Both the position numbers and the translations under genes were made by a program. The notes below the pieces were generated by a model that had not been told where the DNA came from, ran no database searches, and saw only the letters and a program-made list of their open reading frames with translations. 5,191 nt of DNA from Prevotellaceae bacterium UBA1726. Its GTDB lineage: Bacteria > Bacteroidota > Bacteroidia > Bacteroidales > Bacteroidaceae. The DNA lies in assembly GCA_002316005.1 (NCBI GenBank), contig DCIM01000003.1:1-5191 (forward strand), given 5' to 3'. Of this stretch, positions 1-5,191 are shown piece after piece. Each line of letters begins with the position of its first letter. Position 1 is the first letter of the stretch.

Positions 1-1268
1 GATGCAATCTCGCGGACAGTACGCTGGAGTGCCTCCTTAGAGAAGAGGTCGCCTGGCTTTGTATGCAACTCACGACGGATTACATTCTCATAGAGTCGGT
101 CGTTACCAGCAATTCTGATGCGGTTGATATGAGCCTGTGGACCTTCCTGAATACGCATCTCCACATCAATAGAGTCGCCTACGATGTTAACATCAACAGG
201 AGTGAGGTTGTAGAAGAGGTAACCATTGTTCCAATATGCATTACCTACAGCATCATCATCCTCAGAAAGACGCTTGTTCATGAGTTTCTGGTTGTAGAGG
301 TCACCCTTCTTCATACCAAGAACATTATTCAGGTAGTCAGTAGGATAGACGGTATTACCAACCCACTTGATATCGCGGAGATAGTATTTCTGTCCTTCTT
401 CAACTCTTACATATACATTGACATGCTTTTCGTCTTCATTCCAAACGCTGTCCTCAATGATATGGGCATCGCGATAGCCATACTCATTGTACTTCTCAAT
501 GAGGTTCTTCTTATCCTCGGCCCAACGCTCAGGAGTATATTTCTTCGACTTGAGGAAGTTTGAGAACTTGTTTACCTCATGAGTCTTTGCCAAAGCACCC
601 TTACGGAACAATCCACCCTTGAGTTTCTTGTCGGTAACTTGCTCGTTGCCTTCAATGTAGATGTTTTTCACGCGCTTCTTCTGATGCTTATCTACATCAA
701 CATCAAGGATAACATAATTCTTGCGTGAAAGGTCATCGCGCTGGATAATATTGATTTCAACATCATTGAAACCCTTGTCCTGGAAATACTTCTTTGCAAG
801 AATCTTCGCACGGTCAATCATACTTGGGGTAATCTGATAATCCTTCAGCATACCAAGTTTCTGCTGCATATCCTCACGCTCAGACTTCTTCACTCCATAG
901 TAGTTAATCTCAGAAACACGAGGAAGTGCTGTGAGGTGGAAGTGCAGATAGATGTCGTGGCCAATGATAGAATCGGCAGAAATAGAGACATTTGAGAACA
1001 AACCATGACGCCAGAAGCGCTTCACAGCGGCTGTGATTTCGTTACCAGGAACAGAAATCTCCTGACCAACAGAGAGGTTTGAGATACTCGTGAGCATATA
1101 ATCCTCATAACCCTCAATACCACTTACAACAATTCCTGCAATGGTACAAGTTCGTGGATTGGCAGCATACGAAATGTCCGGATTTACAATTTTATCCTGT
1201 GCAGAGAGTTGCATGCTTGTGAAAAGACACGCAACAGCAATACAGAATACTTTTCTTATATAATTCAT
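1..1268 (-). CDS. bamA: Outer membrane protein assembly factor BamA, N-terminal part (POTRA region), partial
   Basis: BamA/Omp85 is the central outer-membrane protein that folds and inserts beta-barrel proteins, taking clients through periplasmic POTRA domains. The 422 residues visible start at an ATG (1268-1266) with a signal peptide: MNYIRK, a hydrophobic core at about 7-18, and likely cleavage near LSA-QD at 23-24. POTRA-like units follow at roughly 41-113, 116-194, 199-294 (with a charged insertion near 223-250, in my experience usual in Bacteroidota), 296-375, and the start of a fifth at about 378. Recurrent motifs support this: I.(V/I).GNE at 203-209, YN.YGYRDA at 260-268, V.EGQKYYLRDI at 289-300, INRIRIAGND at 381-390 and VIRRELHTKPGDLFS at 396-410. 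The barrel would lie beyond the left edge; full-length family members are about 800-900 residues. The gene begins 52 nt after the uppS stop on the same strand, so it is probably co-transcribed. No intact Shine-Dalgarno is seen. Family assignment is firm. Confidence 0.95.
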   Translation of the reverse strand, partial: MNYIRKVFCIAVACLFTSMQLSAQDKIVNPDISYAANPRTCTIAGIVVSGIEGYEDYMLTSISNLSVGQEISVPGNEITAAVKRFWRHGLFSNVSISADSIIGHDIYLHFHLTALPRVSEINYYGVKKSEREDMQQKLGMLKDYQITPSMIDRAKILAKKYFQDKGFNDVEINIIQRDDLSRKNYVILDVDVDKHQKKRVKNIYIEGNEQVTDKKLKGGLFRKGALAKTHEVNKFSNFLKSKKYTPERWAEDKKNLIEKYNEYGYRDAHIIEDSVWNEDEKHVNVYVRVEEGQKYYLRDIKWVGNTVYPTDYLNNVLGMKKGDLYNQKLMNKRLSEDDDAVGNAYWNNGYLFYNLTPVDVNIVGDSIDVEMRIQEGPQAHINRIRIAGNDRLYENVIRRELHTKPGDLFSKEALQRTVREIA

Positions 1269-1320
1269 CTCTTGATAATTTTCTTCTAAAGAGTTATTTT
1301 TTACCTTTTATATTTGGGTT

Positions 1321-2094
1321 TTATGCTTTGTTTTCTTGTTCTTCAACCTGTGCCTCAGTCTTTCCAAAGCGACGCTGGCGCTGCTGATAACTGAGGATTG
1401 CCTTATGGAGATCTTCCTCCATGAAGTCAGGCCAATATGTATCGCAGAAGTAGAGTTCTGAGTAGGCAATCTGCCAAAGCAGATAATTGCTGATACGGAG
1501 TTCGCCACCTGTGCGAATGAGGAGGTCAGGATCAGGCATGAAGTTTGTCTGCATGTGCTTATCGATCAATTCCTCAGTGATATCTTCTGGGAACATTACC
1601 CAACCTTCTTTCAGTTGTTCTATGTAAGAGCGGTCGAAGACATATTCGCGGATAATGCTCTTTACAGCGTTTGTTATCTCCCAGCGAGAAGAGTAGCTCA
1701 AGGCAACAACCATTGTCATTGCATCGTTCTTGGCTGTATGTTCCTCTGTTTCGCGGAGTTTCTGCTGTACGACATCAGGAAGTCGCTGCATATCACCAAT
1801 GACACGGAAACGCACATTGTTCTTCATAAAGATTTCGTCTTCGAGCGAAGAAAGCACTAATCCCATGAGTGCCGCAATCTCATCATCTGGGCGATTCCAG
1901 TTCTCTGTCGAGAAGGTATAGAGGGTGAGATACTTCACGCCAAGGCGAGTACACTCAGATGTGATTCTGCGCACTGTCTCAACTCCAGCCTGATGACCGT
2001 AGCTACGCTCTTTTCCTCTTTCTGTTGCCCAACGGCCATTGCCATCCATAATGATTGCAATATGCTCAGGGATTCTGTTTTTGTCCAATTCCAT
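1321..2094 (-). CDS. uppS: Undecaprenyl diphosphate synthase (isoprenyl transferase, cis type)
   Basis: This cytosolic/peripheral-membrane enzyme condenses farnesyl diphosphate with isopentenyl diphosphate units in cis, giving C55 undecaprenyl diphosphate, the carrier lipid for peptidoglycan and surface polysaccharides. The 257-residue protein has the usual family length and all signature blocks: HIAIIMDGNGRWA at 11-23 with the catalytic Asp (D17, equivalent to E. coli D26); the GHQAG loop at 33-37; FSTENWNRP at 61-69; ALSYSSRWEI at 131-140; and RTGGELRISN at 194-203 followed by YSELYF at 211-216. R194, R200 and E213 match the E. coli residues that bind diphosphate and Mg2+. Residue 199 is Leu where E. 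coli has His, a variation common in other bacterial UppS. The charged, Gln/Glu-rich tail (236-257) is probably disordered. The gene starts 29 nt after the DUF6089 stop and sits upstream of bamA, so it looks like an internal operon gene. The ATG at 2094 places the first conserved block at residue 11, as expected. Confidence 0.97.
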   Translation of the reverse strand: MELDKNRIPEHIAIIMDGNGRWATERGKERSYGHQAGVETVRRITSECTRLGVKYLTLYTFSTENWNRPDDEIAALMGLVLSSLEDEIFMKNNVRFRVIGDMQRLPDVVQQKLRETEEHTAKNDAMTMVVALSYSSRWEITNAVKSIIREYVFDRSYIEQLKEGWVMFPEDITEELIDKHMQTNFMPDPDLLIRTGGELRISNYLLWQIAYSELYFCDTYWPDFMEEDLHKAILSYQQRQRRFGKTEAQVEEQENKA

Positions 2095-2123
2095 ATCTTT
2101 ATATGTGTCTAAGACTTTATTCT

Positions 2124-2831
2124 TTATTCGTCCTGATTATGACAGGTTCTGCATTTCTCCTTGAAACTATAGGTGAGTGAAACCATCAGTGCTGAATAGC
2201 AGTCGCGATTCTTGAAGATTCCGCTCGACTTTACAAGATAAGGGTCAACAACGCCATCGAGTTTGTCGCTCATTGTGAAATGCATTGTCCAATCCACATT
2301 CAGGTTGAGTCTGTCACCTATTTTATATTTTACGCCTACACCCATAGGGAGATTTGCCGTAAAGACATTGTTACCTCCGCCAGTGACATAGGTTAATCCA
2401 AGTCCTACGAAAACAAAAGGAGTAATGCGCTTTGCTCCTCTGTATTCTCTTCCTGTGCCATAAGGCCAGAAGTTGTACTCGTAGGTTGACTTCAAATCTA
2501 TCAGCGTATTGCTGAAGTTATAAACCTCTGCGCCTGCTGGCTGATACTGGGCTGTAGAGTATTCAGGATATGCTGTCTTGATGTCGGCCGAAGAACCTTT
2601 CATCTTGCCATAATCCAACTGAAACTTAAATCCCATGCGAGGATTAAGCAGTCGGCGAAGTACCAAAGCAGCAGAAGGTTGCATGTTCTTGAGCACACTT
2701 CCGTTGAAGTCGCCCTCGTAGGACATCACCCCTGCTCCGGCTCCTATCTCCATCAAATACTCTGGTTCAGTCTGTGCGAAGGAGAGTATTGAAACGAGAC
2801 TAAAGGCAAATATGACAGCCAGTCTTTTCAT
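2124..2831 (-). CDS. DUF6089 family predicted outer-membrane beta-barrel protein
   Basis: No biochemical function is known to me for this family. The 235-residue protein has an N-terminal signal peptide (MKRLAVIFAFSLVSILSFA, cleavage likely before Q20). It then shows the glycine-rich opening typical of DUF6089 (EIGAGAGVMSYEGDFNG, 28-44) and alternating hydrophobic/polar strands with many aromatic residues, for example 62-73, 114-123, 137-149 and 213-223. This pattern suits a small OmpA/OmpW-like outer-membrane barrel of about eight strands. The last strand (SALMVSLTYSF, 213-223) is followed by a short polar tail containing C227-R-T-C230-H231, a CxxCH arrangement discussed in the findings. The start codon directly follows the TAA of the DUF6242 gene (TAAATG), which implies translational coupling. 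uppS follows after 29 nt. Family membership is judged from the N-terminal motif and from the genomic position next to uppS and bamA. The barrel fold is inferred. Confidence 0.82.
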   Translation of the reverse strand: MKRLAVIFAFSLVSILSFAQTEPEYLMEIGAGAGVMSYEGDFNGSVLKNMQPSAALVLRRLLNPRMGFKFQLDYGKMKGSSADIKTAYPEYSTAQYQPAGAEVYNFSNTLIDLKSTYEYNFWPYGTGREYRGAKRITPFVFVGLGLTYVTGGGNNVFTANLPMGVGVKYKIGDRLNLNVDWTMHFTMSDKLDGVVDPYLVKSSGIFKNRDCYSALMVSLTYSFKEKCRTCHNQDE

Positions 2832-4247
2832 TTATTCAAAAACTTCCTGTTCTTTCTTCCAAACAAGACGATTAAAGCGGACTTTCCACACCTGGCCTGT
2901 ACCTCCACAGATAATCCATACTGAATTGTTCTTGTCGGTAGTCATAGCAAACGAGTTGTTTGTTGCTGCAATACCCTTTGGCATTACCATCACACTATCT
3001 TTGATCCATGTGATTCCCTCATCACCACTCTGATAAATCTGGTTGAGCGCAGCTTTGTTGTTGCCAATGCCCTCACCACAAACGGCCTTGAAATTTGGAT
3101 TGTCGTAACTTACAACCTGCCAGTTCTTTGCACGAGGAGCCTTATGAGAGTTATCATCATTCTGAGTTACATAACTCCAAGCATGATTGCGTGAACCCAT
3201 CTTGTACTCATCAATCTTTGTCCAGACAACTGCTGTTGTATCATTTGGATACTGCTCCAAAGAGCGATTACCAATCAGCACAACCTTCTCTGCACCAGTG
3301 TTTGTCTTCAGAGTGTGGCAAGCATACGACAAATCCTCTGTTGGGAGCAGACTTGCGTCTGAGTCGAGTTCTTCCTCAACCCAAGTCAATCCATTGTCAG
3401 CAGAAGCCATCATCTTACCTTCTTCAGAGATTCCGTAGAGATGAGCTGTTGTTGCTGCAACGAGCGATTTGAGACTTGGCTCACTTACCTCTGTCCAGTT
3501 TTGAGCATCTGTAGATGTAAGAAGCTTGCCATCAGAGAGACAGAAGAATGCATCCTCCTTGAGAACAATATTCTTGTAAGCCTCAGCCGAGAGTGCAGGA
3601 GTTGTTGCCAACTCTGTCCAGTTCTGACCGTCTGTAATTGTAGAAGTGTAAACTTTTGGTGTTGTACCTGCAACTCCGAAGAGATATACATTATCCTCAA
3701 GGCTAAGAGCCTTCATTGCTGTCAGCGAAGCAACCTCCTGATTTCCGTTTGCAACCATTGTCCAGATGCAAGAATCGCCTTTCTCCTGATGAACATTCAC
3801 AGAAATAGTGTAAACGCGATAAGCATTACCGTTAGTGTTGTAAACATAAAACTCGCGTGGCTTTGTGAAGTCAATTGAGTCTGTGCTGCTATATGTCGTA
3901 AGCGAATCGCTTGTCCAACTCTTCCATCCTGCAGAAGCAGAATTCTTTGTTGAAAGAGTGCATACAACCTTCGAAGCATCAATACCAAATGGCAGTGAGT
4001 CGGAATTCCAGATGGCACGCTTTGCGTGGTCAATATGGAACTTGTAGCTCGAACAACTTACTGTTGTCTTAACGACTGAGTCATTGCCACTATTGCCTGT
4101 TGTATGCAGATAGCGATTCAGGGTTCCCACTGAGAATCCTGTAATTGCGACATCATCGTAGTACGAGTATTCTGTATTGCTAAGGCATGATGAAAGTGTC
4201 ACAATTGCCAAGGCAAACATAATGCATGATATGATAAATTTTCTCAT
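2832..4247 (-). CDS. DUF6242-type lipoprotein with Asp-box (BNR-like) beta-propeller repeats
   Basis: This 471-residue protein starts with a lipoprotein signal: MRKFIISCIMFALAIVTLSSC, lipobox LSSC, with lipidated Cys21. Residues about 26-155 form a beta-rich domain of DUF6242 type, ending in REFYVYNTNGNAYRVYTISV (131-150), a Bacteroidota Ig-like pattern. From about 160 the chain carries propeller-like repeats. Good Asp boxes (S.D.G.TW) occur at 282-289 and 407-414, with degenerate ones at 202-210 and 244-251. Repeat tryptophans at 162, 210, 251, 289, 342, 376 and 414 are spaced about 34-53 residues apart, suggesting six or seven blades. The C-terminal GGTGQVWKVRFNRL (448-461) is typical of the family. 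Function is unknown; an envelope location is inferred from the lipobox. The ATG at 4247 is preferred over the in-frame TTG at 4280, because the latter lies inside the -7 promoter box and would put 11 polar residues before the signal peptide. It is the first gene of the run and its stop abuts the next ATG. Confidence 0.85.
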   Translation of the reverse strand: MRKFIISCIMFALAIVTLSSCLSNTEYSYYDDVAITGFSVGTLNRYLHTTGNSGNDSVVKTTVSCSSYKFHIDHAKRAIWNSDSLPFGIDASKVVCTLSTKNSASAGWKSWTSDSLTTYSSTDSIDFTKPREFYVYNTNGNAYRVYTISVNVHQEKGDSCIWTMVANGNQEVASLTAMKALSLEDNVYLFGVAGTTPKVYTSTITDGQNWTELATTPALSAEAYKNIVLKEDAFFCLSDGKLLTSTDAQNWTEVSEPSLKSLVAATTAHLYGISEEGKMMASADNGLTWVEEELDSDASLLPTEDLSYACHTLKTNTGAEKVVLIGNRSLEQYPNDTTAVVWTKIDEYKMGSRNHAWSYVTQNDDNSHKAPRAKNWQVVSYDNPNFKAVCGEGIGNNKAALNQIYQSGDEGITWIKDSVMVMPKGIAATNNSFAMTTDKNNSVWIICGGTGQVWKVRFNRLVWKKEQEVFE

Positions 4248-4277
4248 CTTCTGAACTATATAATGATAATTAGCATG

Positions 4278-4285
4278 CAAAGTTA
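4278..4285 (-). promoter_or_regulatory. Candidate Bacteroidota -7 promoter element for the DUF6242-DUF6089-uppS-bamA run
   Basis: Read on the minus strand this is TAACTTTG, an exact match to the Bacteroidota housekeeping -7 consensus TAnnTTTG. It lies about 30 nt before the chosen ATG at 4247, leaving room for a short leader of roughly 25 nt. The -33 region (about 4305-4312) has no TTG or TTTG, so the promoter may be weak or depend on an activator. It is the only such match I found in the minus-strand region between this gene and the pckA terminator. Confidence 0.55.
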
Positions 4286-4286
4286 C

Positions 4287-4306
4287 TGATAATTATTTAA
4301 TTATCA
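4287..4306. promoter_or_regulatory. Palindromic operator candidate in the promoter spacer
   Basis: Two perfect 9-bp inverted arms, TGATAATTA (4287-4295) and TAATTATCA (4298-4306), are separated by TT. The palindrome fills the spacer between the -7 box (4278-4285) and the expected -33 position. A further direct copy of the half-site TGATAATTA lies at 4264-4272, about where transcription would start. This layout fits a repressor or activator site. The high A+T content means chance, or a simple AT-rich promoter region, remains possible. Confidence 0.4.
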
Positions 4307-4335
4307 TGTGTTTTTATTGTTTTATTAGGGAAAAT

Positions 4336-4357
4336 AGGGAATAGAATTCCCTTTTTT
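4336..4357 (+). terminator. Terminator-like hairpin reading on the plus strand
   Basis: The stem AGGGAAT / ATTCCCT (4336-4342 and 4346-4352) has seven perfect pairs and an AGA triloop. It runs directly into a T tract (4352-4357, overlapping the last pair). In the plus direction this has the form of a short intrinsic terminator, but the stem has only three G-C pairs. In the minus direction the tail is TATTTT, which is weaker. No plus-strand gene ends here, so it may block antisense transcription into the region, end a small RNA, or be coincidental. Confidence 0.3.
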
Positions 4358-4462
4358 AACCATTTTTTGGGCAAGTTCAAGATTTGAAACACAAAAAAGA
4401 ACAGATAAAGCGCCATTTCCTCTATGCAACGGGCATTTACAATGGTAAATTTAATCTCAAAA

Positions 4463-4567
4463 TCATTCTAATGAAATGAACGCCTCATTTCAGTGGAATG
4501 AGCACTTCATTTCAGTTAAATGACCTCCTCATTTCAATGGAATGACAAGGTTATTTCAACGCGCGCT
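4463..4567. repeat. 22-nt-period array of 17-nt palindromic units (four good, one degenerate)
   Basis: Units start at 4463, 4485, 4507, 4529 and 4551, exactly 22 nt apart. Each is a 17-nt motif followed by a 5-nt spacer. Units 2-4 are TCATTTCAGTGGAATGA, TCATTTCAGTTAAATGA and TCATTTCAATGGAATGA. Unit 1 (TCATTCTAATGAAATGA) fits the consensus better when reverse-complemented. Unit 5 keeps only its left half (TTATTTCAA). Each intact unit has 5-bp inverted ends TCATT/AATGA and pairs further inward. The spacers (ACGCC, GCACT, CCTCC, CAAGG) are all different. The array lies between the pckA terminator and the DUF6242 promoter. Its role is unknown: a multi-site protein-binding array or a dispersed genomic repeat are the main options. 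Confidence 0.8.
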
Positions 4568-4581
4568 CAAAGTCGTTGAAA
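4554..4581. repeat. Perfect 8-bp inverted repeat
   Basis: TTTCAACG (4554-4561) and CGTTGAAA (4574-4581) are perfect inverted copies around a 12-nt centre. The left arm overlaps the degenerate fifth unit of the 22-nt array. There is no T tract on either side, so it is not an obvious intrinsic terminator. It could be a protein-binding site, a structured RNA element, or the remains of an array unit. Confidence 0.5.
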
Positions 4582-4635
4582 CACAGAGAGTTACAAAACA
4601 CGAAGAGATGGTGGATTTGGGAAATTGGGGAAATG

Positions 4636-4664
4636 AAAAAGCGGCACCCACGAATGGATGCCGC
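4636..4664 (-). terminator. Intrinsic terminator of pckA
   Basis: On the minus strand a 6-bp GC-rich stem, GCGGCA (4664-4659) with TGCCGC (4646-4641), is extended by two further CC/GG pairs after one mismatch. It closes on a 6-nt loop and is followed at once by TTTTT (4640-4636). It lies about 90 nt after the pckA stop codon. It should separate pckA transcription from the array and the downstream envelope genes. Confidence 0.88.
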
Positions 4665-4751
4665 CAGTATTTAATCGAATGATTTCCGATTCATTTTGAA
4701 GCATTTTCCCACCTCGTCAGACAAGATGGAATTTTTGCTTCAATCTACAAC

Positions 4752-5191
4752 TTAGAGCTGTGGGCCTGCTGCTACGAGAGCCTCACCTGCTGGGTTAGTT
4801 GTGTACTTAGCGAAGTTCTTGATGAAACGAGCTGCAAGATCCTTAGCCTTCTCCTCCCATACTGAAGCGTCAGCATAAGTGTCGCGTGGGTCGAGGATAG
4901 CAGGGTTTACATTTGGAAGAGATGTAGGAACCTCGAAGTTGAACATTGGGATCATCTTTGTCTCTGCCTTGAGGATTGAACCATCGAGGATTGCGTCGAT
5001 GATACCACGTGTATCAGGAATTGAGATACGCTTACCTGTACCGTTCCAACCTGTGTTTACGAGGTATGCCTTAGCACCGTTTGCATCCATCTTCTTTACA
5101 AGCTCCTGAGCATACTTTGTTGGGTGAAGCTCGAGGAATGCCTGACCGAAGCAAGCTGAGAATGTAGGAGTTGGCTCTGTGATACCACGCT
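4752..5191 (-). CDS. pckA: Phosphoenolpyruvate carboxykinase (ATP), C-terminal part, partial
   Basis: This cytosolic enzyme interconverts oxaloacetate + ATP and phosphoenolpyruvate + CO2 + ADP. In rumen and gut Bacteroidota it commonly works in the CO2-fixing direction toward succinate, as well as in gluconeogenesis. The final 145 residues are visible. They align closely from memory with the E. coli enzyme: RGITEPTPTFSACFG opens the fragment, then LVNTGWNGTGKRISI with the Arg that contacts the adenine nucleotide (91 residues from the C-terminus, which corresponds to E. coli R449), then RDTYAD and the C-terminal AGEALVAAGPQL. The C-terminus has the same length as in E. coli. The nucleotide-binding P-loop and metal ligands lie beyond the right edge. 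The gene ends in TAA and is followed by its own terminator, so it is probably not co-transcribed with the downstream envelope genes. Confidence 0.97.
   Translation of the reverse strand, partial: RGITEPTPTFSACFGQAFLELHPTKYAQELVKKMDANGAKAYLVNTGWNGTGKRISIPDTRGIIDAILDGSILKAETKMIPMFNFEVPTSLPNVNPAILDPRDTYADASVWEEKAKDLAARFIKNFAKYTTNPAGEALVAAGPQL

Larger units (their letters stand above)
4248..4751. other. Intergenic region between pckA and the envelope gene run
   Basis: About 500 bp hold no credible gene. The longest open stretch I examined there, at 4424-4471 on the plus strand, is 15 codons with no supporting signal. From right to left the region contains the pckA 3' untranslated segment and terminator, the inverted repeat at 4554-4581, and the 22-nt array. 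It continues with a small inverted repeat ATTTAC/GTAAAT (4435-4450), a plain A-rich stretch (about 4386-4410), the plus-strand terminator-like hairpin, the palindrome and the -7 box. No tRNA or recognisable riboswitch was seen. Confidence 0.7.

Noticed and set aside
63..563. 166-codon open frame on the plus strand
   Set aside because: It lies wholly antisense to the well-conserved POTRA coding sequence of bamA and shows no recognisable protein family. It is a by-product of codon use on the other strand.
1269..1320. Possible separate promoter for bamA in the 52-nt gap after uppS
   Set aside because: No TAnnTTTG box is present on the minus strand. Only a weak 5-bp CTCTT/AAGAG inverted repeat is seen, so read-through from uppS is simpler.
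4248..4280. Longer N-terminus for the DUF6242 lipoprotein, starting at the TTG at 4280
   Set aside because: The TTG is part of the TAACTTTG promoter box and the extension would place 11 polar residues before a standard lipoprotein signal peptide. The ATG at 4247 fits better.
4435..4450. Inverted repeat ATTTAC / GTAAAT with a 4-nt centre
   Set aside because: Short and AT-rich, out of phase with the 22-nt array, and lacking a T tract. Chance is a sufficient explanation.
4424..4471. 15-codon plus-strand open frame in the intergenic region
   Set aside because: Very short, no ribosome-binding signal or promoter, and its end merges into the repeat array.
4463..4567. Possible CRISPR array
   Set aside because: Units are 17 nt with 5-nt spacers, far too short for CRISPR repeats and spacers, and no cas gene is in the window.

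Overview
The window looks like chromosomal DNA from a member of the Bacteroidota, most likely Prevotella or a close relative. Three things support this. The gene set includes DUF6242 and DUF6089 envelope proteins beside uppS and bamA. The one recognisable promoter carries a Bacteroidota-type -7 box (TAnnTTTG). Strong Shine-Dalgarno sequences are absent. The genus is an inference. All five genes lie on the minus strand and two of them run off the window edges.

Right to left, in the direction of transcription: the last 145 codons of pckA (ATP-dependent phosphoenolpyruvate carboxykinase, 4752-5191) end in TAA and are followed about 90 nt later by a clear intrinsic terminator (4636-4664). Next comes a gene-poor stretch of about 500 bp (4248-4751). 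It holds a strictly 22-nt-periodic array of short palindromes, several other inverted repeats, and a candidate promoter overlapped by a perfect 9-bp-arm palindrome. From that promoter a tightly packed run of four genes follows: a lipoprotein with a DUF6242-type N-terminal domain and Asp-box propeller repeats (2832-4247); a DUF6089 predicted outer-membrane barrel (2124-2831), whose ATG directly abuts the previous stop (TAAATG); uppS (1321-2094); and the 5' half of bamA (1-1268, running off the left edge).

Read as one transcription unit, the four genes have a cell-envelope theme. UppS makes the C55 lipid carrier for peptidoglycan and surface glycans, and BamA inserts outer-membrane barrels. The DUF6089 protein looks like a small barrel that would itself be a BamA client. 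The first gene is a lipoprotein with propeller-like repeats. That architecture recalls BamB of Proteobacteria, although no homology is claimed.

The coding regions are otherwise ordinary. The least explained part of the window is the intergenic region, especially the 22-nt array.
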